Below are positions 9,784 through 19,252 of a stretch of 64,000 bases of DNA, in pieces. The stretch comes from Ricordea florida (Eukaryota > Cnidaria > Anthozoa > Corallimorpharia > Ricordeidae). Both the position numbers and the translations under genes were made by a program. Location of the stretch: the NCBI GenBank assembly GCA_949710005.1, contig OX453272.1:11123588-11187587 (forward strand), in the 5' to 3' direction. Under the pieces are notes generated by a model. The model was not told where the DNA came from. It saw only the letters and a program-made list of their open reading frames with translations, and did not search any database. Each line of letters opens with the position of its first letter. The stretch's first letter is position 1.

Positions 9784-12410
9784 TAATATGGCCCTTCCTT
9801 TATTTTCTTCTTAAACATTTCAATACATGATTCCACATTTTTATTCTTATTGCCATAGTATTTTTGTTTGCGTTTCTCAAGCATTTCTTGTTTTTTAGCT
9901 GCATCCATTGTTTTGCATTTTTCTGCATGTTTGTCTAATAAATCTTGTTTTTAGCTGCATCCATTGTTTTGTATTTTTCTGCATGTTTGTCTAATAAGTC
10001 TTGGTTTTTAGCTGTATCCATTGTTTTGTATTTTTCTGCATGTTTGTCTAACAGCCTTTGTTTCTTAAATGCATCCATTGTTTTGTATTTTTGTGCTCGG
10101 TTCTTTTGCAGTTCTTTTTTATTTGTAGAATCATTTGCTTGTTTTCTTTCCAATAATATTCTCTTCCTTGATGGTTCCATGCCTTTATAATTCTGTTTCT
10201 GCCTTTAATTTTTCATTATCCTTTTTCATTCATTCTTGTTAGCAGATTTGGTTGAACATGACACAAACTGTATTTGGTAATGTTCTGCTGAATGATATGT
10301 TTTTTGAACATTTCTAATAGCCTTAACTAGACAAGCAATACCATTTATCTTTTTAGTATATTGAATGGGAGTCATTTGACTTTCATCATAGATCAAGAGG
10401 GAATATACATATTTTGATTTTTGTATGGATTTTGAAATACAGCGAACACAAAAAGATGCGAACCATATCAAAAACCCTGTGCATTCACTATTATTCTGTA
10501 TAATATTTTGGAGAACAGATTTACTTTGCACTGACTCAAACAATACTCCTTCAGTGATATCACTTTTAAGGTCAAAAATTACTTCAACTCCACAAAAATC
10601 AATACTTTTGGGCAAATTTTTATTGGATGGTGAATTCATATCTAAAGATAAACTATCACATAACCTTTTGCCATTATCGACAAATAGAAGATAATGTTTT
10701 TGAAGTCCGATAAGCACAGGATTTCATTTTAGAATAGCAAAGTGAATAAATAGTCACAGTAGTACTTAACTTAAACTTCATGGTTTCACAAACACAAGTC
10801 TGAACAAGTATGTCATTTTCAGCTTCATTAATTTATTAGTCCTTTCACCTCAAACATAATATTGTTCTGTATACTCTGAAAATAATGCACTAAGGGCCTG
10901 TTCGCACTACGCGAAATTTTGTTTGTTTTGCAAAAAAATCTGTCAACGCGAAACCATTTGTAGTGCGAACGATTTTCGTGACCCACCAAAATTTTCGCAA
11001 GTGCCACCAAACTTCAAACACGCCGTCGACTAGCTTTGGAGGCCTACAATTTTTTGTGCGGCGAGCAAATGTATTGTTCCTTGACAGATACCCTTCAACG
11101 GGTCATCATATCTCGTAACTGATACCACGCAAAATGATATAAGAGCGTTAATAAATTGTCGAATGACTCTCTCCCCATTCTCAAATGTCTACGGAAAAAG
11201 GCTTCAGGGAAGGTACGCTGGTGCATGTGAATTCAAACCAGGATTCTACAGGTCGAGGAAATGTCCAATACGGGTGAAAACGACGGCGGCGTCGACGTCT
11301 GTTGAGCAGCTGCGTTAAAGTTTCCATGATCCGTAAAAGCCGAATCCTTCCTAGCAAAACCAGAAGTAATTGTTGACTAGCCACAATCACGTTTTGCATG
11401 GCAAGAAAACAGCAAAGAAGGGCGATTAAAACTTTTCGCGGGAGCATTTTGCTTTGCGATCAGTCCTTGACCGGAAACGACATAAAAAGAACATACTGTC
11501 ACGAAATCTCGGTATCTATTTCGATTGATTGACATTTGTGGTTTTACAAAAACTTTGCAAGTCTCAAGTGCGAACGCGCCCACAAAAACCAAAAATTCGC
11601 ATTTACAAAATTTTCAATTTTTTTGTAAACACCAAACCAAATTTTTCGTCCTAGTGCGAACAGGCCCTAAGTCACTAAGAGACAATACTTCAAGCAGCTC
11701 ACATGTATCTTGGGCATGGCTTCTACCATATGAATCGTTTGCATGAGAATCAAATACACATTACCATTACAATAGATAGCAATAGCATTTCACCCTACTG
11801 TCAATACAAAATTAGTGTAGTTTTCAGCCAAAAGTGATTCAAAGGCTCTTAGCAAAGAAGTACAGTATTGATATCCTTCTATGGCAGCTTCTTAATGAAT
11901 AGTACCAGTGTAGCTTTCACTGTACTGAAGTTGATGGTCAGTTTCGAACACATTTAGCATTGATGGTAATTCTGACTGCATTAAAAAGGATTGCCTGGCA
12001 AACTGAGGCAAACCTGAATACAACTGATTTCCAATATTCATTATTTCCATGAGGTTATTAGCTGAATGGATTCCTTGTTTGCTATCGTAAATCAAAGAGC
12101 ATAAACTCATTGCAACACATTGTTGTCCAGAATTCTGTCCAAATACTAGCTCATTTCCTTGGCTACAAGGGGCTGATATTGTTTTGCTTGGGTCAATATA
12201 CATTGGAGTAGGACCAGGGTTCTTCTCTATGTCTGTACTCAGTTTAAATTGACAAAAATTTGAAAGATGGGGCTGCTTTTTGTACCGGCACATCAAATTA
12301 TTACAGGTAAACAATGATAAATACCGATTTGCTCGAAATTCAAGCTTCATCAACCCTTGATAAACCCTGCTAGCGCAATTAAACAAAAGCTTCTTTTCAT
12401 GTTGTGTAAT
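9784..12410 (-). pseudogene. Decayed element gene: 2A-like peptide, cysteine-peptidase-like region, repeat array
   Basis: Read on the minus strand. The frame near 12386 down to 11892 contains STDIEKNPGPTP, a match to the 2A ribosome-skipping motif DxExNPGP. Next come GQQCVAMSLCSLIYDS and IMNIGNQLYSGL. After a stop and a shift, YQYCTSLLRAFESLL and FDSHANDSYG follow, a Cys...Asp-Ser-His layout like UL36-type cysteine peptidases (inference). A MITE interrupts at 10894-11667. The second block, 10717-10226, has SIDFCGVEVIFD and GFLIWFASFCVRC. Last, 10180 down to about 9800 has a tandem array of about 22 residues keyed by KYKTMD and LLDKHAE. Such arrays precede Helitron-type replicases in related elements as I recall, but no Rep or helicase is present here. 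Several stops and shifts show it is dead. Confidence 0.6.
10894..11667. mobile_element. 774-bp Harbinger-like MITE
   Basis: The terminal inverted repeats begin GGGCCTGTTCGCACTA and are flanked on both sides by TAA (10891-10893 and 11668-11670). A 3-bp TAA duplication is typical of PIF/Harbinger. No transposase is encoded. It sits in the middle of the 2A-containing gene, whose coding sequence resumes on either side, so it inserted after that gene. Confidence 0.8.
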
Positions 12411-12446
12411 TTTATTTAAGCTCGTTATCTTTGTACTACATTCATA

Positions 12447-12615
12447 TGTCGCGACTGATGAACTTTATAGCTTGTACGATTTGTGTACCTATCATGTAAT
12501 CACGTGATAAGGCTCTTACCGACCTCGTGGTCGACATGTTCTTGTGAATAAAAGTTTTGGTTCGCATGTTTACAGTTCTCGTTTTACTTTAGCGCATTGG
12601 GCGTTTTAGGCGACA
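12447..12615 (+). repeat. 5' LTR of the BEL/Pao element
   Basis: Starts TGTCGCGACTGATGAAC and ends TTTTAGGCGACA. It contains CACGTGAT and an AATAAA signal (GTGAATAAAAG). The sequence is identical to the 3' LTR. Confidence 0.95.
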
Positions 12616-12622
12616 GTTTTTC

Positions 12623-12640
12623 TGGTCCCTCGAGCCGGAT
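12623..12640 (+). promoter_or_regulatory. Primer-binding site
   Basis: TGGTCCCTCGAGCCGGAT begins 7 bp after the LTR. It matches the complement of a eukaryotic tRNA-Tyr 3' end with about one mismatch, compared from memory. Confidence 0.6.
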
Positions 12641-12696
12641 GGTTAACCGGTGAAACACTCGTGGTTTTGGTGAGTGTTTTGTGTGGATTTTTGAAA

Positions 12697-15600
12697 ATGG
12701 AAGAGAATATATTCGGACTGGGCGATCGTATGGATCAAACATCGCACAGCGAGGGAAACATGCAGTCAGTCGAGGTGAGTCAACCGGCAAATTCTGCGCA
12801 ATTTACATTGAAAACCAAGAGGGCAGTGGTTAAAAGAAAGATCACTATTCATTTGAAAGGTTTGGCGGCCTTGATGGAAGAGTGTGGTAGTAAAACTTGC
12901 ATTAATAGAATTTTGGCTGATTTGAGAATATGTTTACAACAAGCGGAGGATTTAAACCTTCAATATTTGTCGTTCTTACCCGAGATTGAGCACGATAAAG
13001 TTCTTGAGTGGTATGATATGGAGTTTGCTCGAGTTAACGAAGCATTGAATGAAGCAGTGGCTCATCTAGAGGAGCGTGCGAGCGAAGAAGCATCAGTATT
13101 TAGCTCAGTTAAAAGTCTCAAATCCAAGGCTTCGCGTAAGAGCGGTAGAGATTCAGATACAGTTAAAGCAAGAGCAGCAGCGGCTCAAGCGTACGTTAAG
13201 AAGCAAAAGGAAATTGCAAAGGAAAAATTACGAGAGGTTGAGTGTCAAGCAGAGCTACAAAGGAAATTGTTGAGATCAAAGGAAGAGGCCGATCGTGTGA
13301 AATTGGAGGCTAAACTTGAGCTAGAAAGACAGCGCTTAATTTCTGAAGAAACACAGAAAACAAGGGAACTGGAGGCCGAAGCGATGCGTTTAGAAATAGA
13401 AGTGCAAGCCCTAAAAAAGGAGGACTGCATCCAGGAAAGTTTAGAAGAGGGGCTTAAAGATTTTGAAGAAGAGGCTGACCTCCCTCCACTAGGCAATGGA
13501 ACTGATTTGGCGACCTGTAGAGATCCTATCACACACACATCAACACCCAAGCAATGTCCTGATAATCAGCAATTAAACGTCAAGTTTAGTGACCAAGAAG
13601 GCGATACTAATGGAGGTTTACAAGCTGATTCCACTATCAGCAGAATTGTGGTACGTTCGTGTTTGGACTCTTTACCAAAGTTGAAGCTTGAAACCTTTGA
13701 TGGGAACCCGATTCACTGGAGTGATTGGATTTCAATGTTCCGGGCAATCATTGATGACACAGATATCTCCTGCAATGCTAAGATGCAACACCTGCAGAAT
13801 GCAGTTATCGGTAGAGCAAAGGATGCAATAGCAGGCTATGGTTACAGCGGAGACCTATATGTGGAAGCTCTCCAGAAGCTGGAGTCGAGATTTGGAAAGT
13901 CGTACACTGTAGTAAAAGCTCACTTGAATCGCTTACAGAAGTGGAGCAAGATCAGTGATGAGCGTTTGTATGAATTGCGGCGTTACTCTGATGTTGTATC
14001 AGTTGCTGTTAAGTCCTTTCAACGTCTTGGTTATGATGATGATTTGTATGCAGCCAACAACTTGAATATGGTTGTGGAAAAGTTGCCCCCATCCCTTTGT
14101 ATCAAGTGGAAAGAGCACAAAAGGGATAAGATGCTAATGAGACCTAACCTGCTAGACTTTGAAAAGTGGCTAGAAGTCCAAGCAGACGTTCATGAAGATT
14201 TTGGCTCTAGAGCAAGCAAACCGCCAGCTGACACAAAGTTTAAGGGAAGAAATGGTAGTACCCCTCTAGTCTACAGTATATTTTCACCACCAGAAGGGAG
14301 TCGAGGCCCCTCGAGAGAGTGTACACGTGGTCATCCACCTTCTGTGCCATGTGTCATGGGGGACATGAAGTACCACAAGCTTCAGAATTGCCCAACGTTC
14401 AAGGGACTGTCTGTTCCGGAAAGATTGAAAAGGGTAAAAGAGCATGGTTTGTGCTTTCGTTGCTTTGGTCGGCATTGGGCCAACGAGTGTAGATCCAAGA
14501 AACAGTGTGGCATTAATGGTTGCTCTAAATTACACAATGAACTGTTGCACAGACCTGCCTCTGACAATGGTAATCCTACATCCCCTCCACATCCATCTTC
14601 ACCACCCGAACAGCAAATTCTCACAGAGACTTCAGCTGAAAGGTCAAATGTTATGTTAACTAACCACAAGTCAGAAGTTTTATTGCAAGTAATCCCAGTA
14701 ACATTGTATGGACCTGGTAATCAGCTTGACACCTATGCTCTTTTGGATCCTGGAAGTACTTGTTCCTTAGTTACAAGTGACATTGCAGGTCAACTTGGAT
14801 TGGATGGCCCGTCAGAATCCCTCAAATTGTTTGGAATTCAAGCTACTTCACATATTGAAACGAAAAGAGTCTCGTTTGACATTGGTCCTGTTGGTGTACT
14901 TGCTGCGCGATATCCTGTTGAAAATGCATTGGTTGCTAAACGACTGAACTTACCTACAGTCACAGTAGACATGGGTAAGGCCAAGTCTCAGTGGAGACAT
15001 TTGGCAGACCTCAAGCTAAAGGATATGCATGGGGTGGAGGTAAAGGTGGTTCTTGGTAGCGATGTCACAGAAATCATTATCCCACGGGAGGTTCGTGAAG
15101 GTCCTAGAGGTTCACCCTTTGGAGTTAGAACCAAGCTTGGTTGGGTGGTCACTGGTAACCTACCAGGATATGTTCGCAATTCAGAGTCTGTCTACTTTGT
15201 ACGAGTTGCTTCGCCTGAGGAGGAACTTAATGAGCTTGTGAAGACTTGGTGGAAAACTGAATCGTTTGGATGCAAGTATGACAGCCAGGAACAACGCTCT
15301 AGAGAAGATGAAATTGATTTGAAGTCTCTGAGTAAGACTACTCGTAAAGTCAATGGAAGATATGAAGTTGGCCTTATATGGAAGGACTCAATTCGTGCCT
15401 TGCCAAATAACAGAGTCATTGCTAAAAAGCGCTTAGAGTTGTTGGAGAGACGACTCGAAAGGGACTCACAGTTGAAAGTCAAGTACACAGGAACTATAGA
15501 GAATGACCTGCAGAAGGGTTACATTAAGAAGTTAGAAGATCAGGAACTGGTAGAAACAGATGCGCGTGAATGGTATCTACCACACCATGCTGTGGTACAC

Positions 15601-17613
15601 CCTCACAAACCTGGAAAGGTTCGGCGAGTCAGTGATGCTGCAGCCCGGTGTCAAGGGATCTTCTTGAATGACTGTCTATCCTCTGGACCAGACCTTTTGA
15701 ACTCATTAGTTGGTATACTAATGCGATTTCGTCAAGAGTTGGTAGCGATGTCTGCTGACATTGAAGCTATGTTCAATCAGGTTGCGGTCCCTAAAGAAGA
15801 CCAGTTAGTCTTGCGTTTCCTGTGGAGAAATAAGCCCTCAGATAAAGTAGATGTATACCAGTACGTTAGACACATCTTTGGTGCAAAGTGTTCCCCTGCA
15901 TGTGCTAATTATGCGCTGCAACGAACAGCTCAAGATAACAAAGCTGCCTTTCCCTTGGAAGCTGAAGCCGTCAGAAGGAATTTTTACATGGATGACTTAT
16001 TCAAGTCTGTATCATCCTTTTTGGAAGCATGTAATCTACAAGCCGGCTTAGTGAAATTGCTGTCCCTGGGTGGATTCAACTTGACCAAGTGGATATCGAA
16101 TAACAAAGATTTCATCAGTTTAGTCCCAGAGAAAGACCGAGCGCAATCAGTGCGAAGTATTGGAGAGGGAGATATGCTGCCCACTGAGAGAGCCTTAGGA
16201 GTATTCTGGGATGTTCAGAACGACACGTTCATCTTTAAGTTCAAGCTGAAGGAGCTGGCCAACACCCGACGAAAGGTTGTCAGTGTTACTGCCTCTATCT
16301 TTGACCCTATTGGCTTTATAGCCCCATATGTCGTCAGGGCAAAAATATTCCTCCAGTCACTGTGGAAACTTCGCCAAGGCTGGGATGACAGAATGCCCGA
16401 AGAATTGCTATTGGAATGGTCTGTTTGGCAGAAGGAACTTGAGAAGTTGGCTGAATTCTCTGTACCGAGATTTTATCGACAAGTAGCACTCTTCCCGGTG
16501 TCAATTCAGTTGCACATATTTGGTGATGCAAGTGAAGCAGCATTTTGTGCCGTTGCCTACTTTCGTTTCGAGTATCATTGTGGTCAAAGACAGTGTGCTT
16601 TTGTCGCCGCAAAGACTCGTGTCGCACCCGTGAAGCCGTTAAGTACACCAAAACTGGAACTTCAGGCAGCAGTTCTTAATGTGCGATTAGCCAGCATGAT
16701 CCAGAAGGAACATGACTATGAAATTCCTATCATCTACTTTTGGAGTGATAGCAGTGCTGTCCTTGGGCAAATTCGTGGACCATCAAAACGTCATCCTGCT
16801 TTCTTTGCAAACAGACTTTCTGAAATCCTTGATATATCAGAACCACACCAATGGCGTCACTGTCCCAGCAAACTCAACCCAGCAGACGATGGCAGTCGTG
16901 GCTTGGCAGCCGATGTAATTACTGCTGATTGCCGCTGGTTAAATGGACCACCGTTTCTTTTACTATCAGAAGAACAGTGGCCAGAAGATCTTCCATGGAC
17001 GGAACCAGATCCGGACCCGGTTATAGGTGCACCGGTAGAGATTGCCCAGGTAGCGGAAGCTACTTCAAGTCTAAGTCCTCAGTTTATGGACTTGTCAAGA
17101 TATCGTTCATTCGTTAAAGTTTGCCGAATAACTGCTTATGTCCGAAGATTTATTCAGAATTGTAGAAGTAAGGCAAAGGACCAAGCAAAGACTGGCCCGT
17201 TGGAAGTACAAAAAGTCAAGGAAGCAAAGCTGATGTGGATAAAATGTGCCCAAGTGGAAGCGTTTCGATCTGAAATTGAGAACATCGAAGCTGGGAGACC
17301 GATTGGTACCAAAGGTCGCTTAGTAACCTTAACTCCTTTCTTGGATGAAAGTAGTATTCTCCGAGTTGGCGGGAGAATTGGTGGTGCAGCTGTTCCCTAT
17401 GATGTCAAACACCCAATTATCATTCCGCAAGACCATCATCTAAGTCATCTCGTTATCCTGGATTGCCATAGAAAGCTTAATCATGAAGGCACAGGTCACG
17501 TTCGGAATGAACTGAGGTTGACCTACTGGATCATGCCAGATCCACTGTCAGAAGAGTTCTTCACGACTGTCCATTGTGCAAACGCAGACAAATCAAGCCA
17601 CAAACCCCTTTGA
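12697..17613 (+). CDS. BEL/Pao gag-pol polyprotein, up to the integrase zinc domain
   Basis: The start chosen is ATG at 12697 (MEENIFGLGDRMDQ). The upstream in-frame GTG is not needed. From that start, approximately: coiled coil 110-260; DUF1759 gag domain near 328 (LETFDGNPIHWSDW); zinc knuckle near 585 (CFRCFGRHWANEC); aspartic protease near 682 (LLDPGSTCSLV); reverse transcriptase with MSADIEAMFNQV near 1018 and YMDD near 1097; RNase H with FGDASEAAF near 1272 and WSDSSAV near 1347; integrase HHCC region near 1582 (HHLSHLVILDCHRKLNHEG). The frame runs out at 17613 because a single-base shift near 17560 separates it from the integrase core, which continues in the next frame. The order gag-PR-RT-RH-IN is standard for Bel-Pao. 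The protein would act in particle assembly, cDNA synthesis and integration. Confidence 0.95.
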   Translation: MEENIFGLGDRMDQTSHSEGNMQSVEVSQPANSAQFTLKTKRAVVKRKITIHLKGLAALMEECGSKTCINRILADLRICLQQAEDLNLQYLSFLPEIEHDKVLEWYDMEFARVNEALNEAVAHLEERASEEASVFSSVKSLKSKASRKSGRDSDTVKARAAAAQAYVKKQKEIAKEKLREVECQAELQRKLLRSKEEADRVKLEAKLELERQRLISEETQKTRELEAEAMRLEIEVQALKKEDCIQESLEEGLKDFEEEADLPPLGNGTDLATCRDPITHTSTPKQCPDNQQLNVKFSDQEGDTNGGLQADSTISRIVVRSCLDSLPKLKLETFDGNPIHWSDWISMFRAIIDDTDISCNAKMQHLQNAVIGRAKDAIAGYGYSGDLYVEALQKLESRFGKSYTVVKAHLNRLQKWSKISDERLYELRRYSDVVSVAVKSFQRLGYDDDLYAANNLNMVVEKLPPSLCIKWKEHKRDKMLMRPNLLDFEKWLEVQADVHEDFGSRASKPPADTKFKGRNGSTPLVYSIFSPPEGSRGPSRECTRGHPPSVPCVMGDMKYHKLQNCPTFKGLSVPERLKRVKEHGLCFRCFGRHWANECRSKKQCGINGCSKLHNELLHRPASDNGNPTSPPHPSSPPEQQILTETSAERSNVMLTNHKSEVLLQVIPVTLYGPGNQLDTYALLDPGSTCSLVTSDIAGQLGLDGPSESLKLFGIQATSHIETKRVSFDIGPVGVLAARYPVENALVAKRLNLPTVTVDMGKAKSQWRHLADLKLKDMHGVEVKVVLGSDVTEIIIPREVREGPRGSPFGVRTKLGWVVTGNLPGYVRNSESVYFVRVASPEEELNELVKTWWKTESFGCKYDSQEQRSREDEIDLKSLSKTTRKVNGRYEVGLIWKDSIRALPNNRVIAKKRLELLERRLERDSQLKVKYTGTIENDLQKGYIKKLEDQELVETDAREWYLPHHAVVHPHKPGKVRRVSDAAARCQGIFLNDCLSSGPDLLNSLVGILMRFRQELVAMSADIEAMFNQVAVPKEDQLVLRFLWRNKPSDKVDVYQYVRHIFGAKCSPACANYALQRTAQDNKAAFPLEAEAVRRNFYMDDLFKSVSSFLEACNLQAGLVKLLSLGGFNLTKWISNNKDFISLVPEKDRAQSVRSIGEGDMLPTERALGVFWDVQNDTFIFKFKLKELANTRRKVVSVTASIFDPIGFIAPYVVRAKIFLQSLWKLRQGWDDRMPEELLLEWSVWQKELEKLAEFSVPRFYRQVALFPVSIQLHIFGDASEAAFCAVAYFRFEYHCGQRQCAFVAAKTRVAPVKPLSTPKLELQAAVLNVRLASMIQKEHDYEIPIIYFWSDSSAVLGQIRGPSKRHPAFFANRLSEILDISEPHQWRHCPSKLNPADDGSRGLAADVITADCRWLNGPPFLLLSEEQWPEDLPWTEPDPDPVIGAPVEIAQVAEATSSLSPQFMDLSRYRSFVKVCRITAYVRRFIQNCRSKAKDQAKTGPLEVQKVKEAKLMWIKCAQVEAFRSEIENIEAGRPIGTKGRLVTLTPFLDESSILRVGGRIGGAAVPYDVKHPIIIPQDHHLSHLVILDCHRKLNHEGTGHVRNELRLTYWIMPDPLSEEFFTTVHCANADKSSHKPL

Positions 17614-18551
17614 TGGCGAGCCTTCCAAAAGACCGTTTGCAAGTAGCTCCACCTTTCACAAGGGTTGGTGTAGACTACTTCGGACCTATCATGGTCAAGT
17701 GTTTTCGCAAGCAAGAGAAACGTTATGGGTGCCTTTTCACCTGCATGGTTACCAGAGCAGTGCATCTCGAGGTGGCAAAGTCATTGGAGACTGATTCGTT
17801 CATTAATGCACTAAGAAGGTTTATAGCAAGGCGTGGTCCACCATCAGACATTTACTCTGACAATGGTACCAATTTCGTGGGCGCAGATCGGGAGATGAAA
17901 GAAAGCTTGCAAGAATGGAATCAATCACAAATTGCTGATTTTCTATCTCAGAAGGAGATTCAGTGGCATTTCAACCCACCATCCTCACCCCACTTTGGTG
18001 GTGTATGGGAGCGTTTAGTTCAGTCGTGCAAGAAAGCTCTCAAAATTGTTCTTCATGGTCAAGTGGTGACAGATGAAGTCTTGGAGACAGCCTTTGCAGA
18101 GACAGAGGCTCTCGTAAATAGCAGACCCCTAACTGAAGTCAGTTCTAGTAGCAGTGATTTGGAAGCCATCACACCCAATCATTTTCTGATTTCTCGTGCG
18201 AATCCTGTGCTACCCTGTGGTGTTTTTGCAGACAAGGAGATTTCAAGCAAGAAACGTTGGCGGCAGACACAAGTTATCATCAATCAAGTCTGGTCAAGAT
18301 GGTTACGAGAGTATCTTCCCACCCTGATTGCCCGTAAGAAGTGGAATCAGAGCTCACGTAATGCCAAAGTTGGAGATTTGGTCTTGATTGCTGACGAGAA
18401 GACCCAAAGAGGCGATTGGCCCCTTGCTCGCATTATGAAGACCTTTCCTGGGAAAGACAACACTGTGCGCGTTTGTGAAGTAAAAACTAAAGCTGGAGTG
18501 TATAAGAAACCGGTCGCGAAGCTGGCCTTCTTGGAAGAGTGTTCTGCCTAA
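17574..18551 (+). CDS. BEL/Pao integrase core (shifted frame)
   Basis: It carries the retroviral-type integrase catalytic core. The first Asp is in VGVDYFGPI (about 17665), the second in YSDNGTNFVG (about 17855), and the Glu in HFGGVWERLVQSCK (about 18005). A Bel-Pao-type C-terminus follows (GDLVLIADE, WPLARIMKTFPGKD) and ends at TAA 18549-18551. The frame overlaps the upstream frame and is offset by one base. The zinc-domain cysteines continue into this frame (CPLCKRRQIKP), so the break is a small indel near 17560 rather than a normal start at 17574. Everything else in the element looks intact. Confidence 0.9.
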   Translation: MCKRRQIKPQTPLMASLPKDRLQVAPPFTRVGVDYFGPIMVKCFRKQEKRYGCLFTCMVTRAVHLEVAKSLETDSFINALRRFIARRGPPSDIYSDNGTNFVGADREMKESLQEWNQSQIADFLSQKEIQWHFNPPSSPHFGGVWERLVQSCKKALKIVLHGQVVTDEVLETAFAETEALVNSRPLTEVSSSSSDLEAITPNHFLISRANPVLPCGVFADKEISSKKRWRQTQVIINQVWSRWLREYLPTLIARKKWNQSSRNAKVGDLVLIADEKTQRGDWPLARIMKTFPGKDNTVRVCEVKTKAGVYKKPVAKLAFLEECSA

Positions 18552-18568
18552 TGGATTAGGTGAACACT

Positions 18569-18578
18569 GGCGGGAGGA
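18569..18578 (+). promoter_or_regulatory. Polypurine tract
   Basis: GGCGGGAGGA lies immediately before the 3' LTR, as expected for plus-strand priming. Confidence 0.7.
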
Positions 18579-18747
18579 TGTCGCGACTGATGAACTTTAT
18601 AGCTTGTACGATTTGTGTACCTATCATGTAATCACGTGATAAGGCTCTTACCGACCTCGTGGTCGACATGTTCTTGTGAATAAAAGTTTTGGTTCGCATG
18701 TTTACAGTTCTCGTTTTACTTTAGCGCATTGGGCGTTTTAGGCGACA
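18579..18747 (+). repeat. 3' LTR of the BEL/Pao element
   Basis: 169 bp, identical to 12447-12615. It is followed by the target duplication TTCATA. Confidence 0.95.
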
Positions 18748-18770
18748 TTCATATTTTATAAGTTTCTAAC

Positions 18771-19055
18771 CTTCACATAACAGCAAAGCTTGGAAGACTT
18801 CGGTAAACTCGCACAGATACGTTTGAAGACAAACTCCTTCAGCTTTCTGCTTTTGTTTCTCAGACACTTCAAAATTCGAACTGGCAATCTGCTGGGTTCT
18901 CGATCACGTTTACCCATGCGACGATTTCTACGTAAGCTAACAGGAGATAGCTGATTTGATATAGCATGATTTTCGATAGATAGTCCATTAGTTAAAGCAG
19001 TCATAGCATGGTTCATGATAAAAGGTTCGCTCGTAACTGTATGCGCACCATACAA
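18771..19055 (-). CDS. Possible upstream exon of the decayed 2A gene
   Basis: The minus frame contains the basic stretch SLRRNRRMGKRDREPSRLP and then RILKCLRNKSRKLKEF. It ends at CYVK before a donor-like GTTAGA at 18770. It lies just upstream, on the minus strand, of the BEL element and the 2A-bearing exon. I infer it is a 5' exon of that gene, separated by the retrotransposon in the intron. No known domain is seen. Confidence 0.35.
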
Positions 19056-19168
19056 ATTCTACGCATGCGCCGTAAGAGCTCTACGGCGATTTGTGACTGA
19101 AGGAAAAAAAAAATAACGAAGCCGAATTTAAACCTCGGGCGTTTCCTTTGGAAAGCCCGAGTAAAAAA

Positions 19169-19252
19169 CTTACTAACCGAGCTTGCTCGGGCCGTACTGG
19201 GGAATATTGGCCCGAGGTCGTGGCAGTACGGCCCTCGCGCTCGGTTAGTAAG
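19169..19252. repeat. 84-bp foldback element
   Basis: The arms CTTACTAACCGAGC and GCTCGGTTAGTAAG are perfect complements. Inner parts (GGGCCGTACTG against CAGTACGGCCC) also pair, so the whole element can fold into one long hairpin. Confidence 0.75.

Larger units (their letters stand above)
12447..18747 (+). mobile_element. BEL/Pao LTR retrotransposon, 6.3 kb, young
   Basis: A full-length element: 169-bp LTRs (TG...CA) at both ends, a primer-binding site, a single gag-pol frame with one shift, and a polypurine tract. The flanks are TTCATA at 12441-12446 and again at 18748-18753, giving a target duplication of 5-6 bp. The LTRs appear identical base for base, so insertion is recent. It lies between the upstream exon at 18771-19055 and the 2A-bearing exon, probably in an intron of that decayed gene, in the opposite orientation. 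Confidence 0.95.

Noticed and set aside
13245-13550. Antisense ORFs inside the BEL element
   Set aside because: Shadows of the coiled-coil gag coding sequence.
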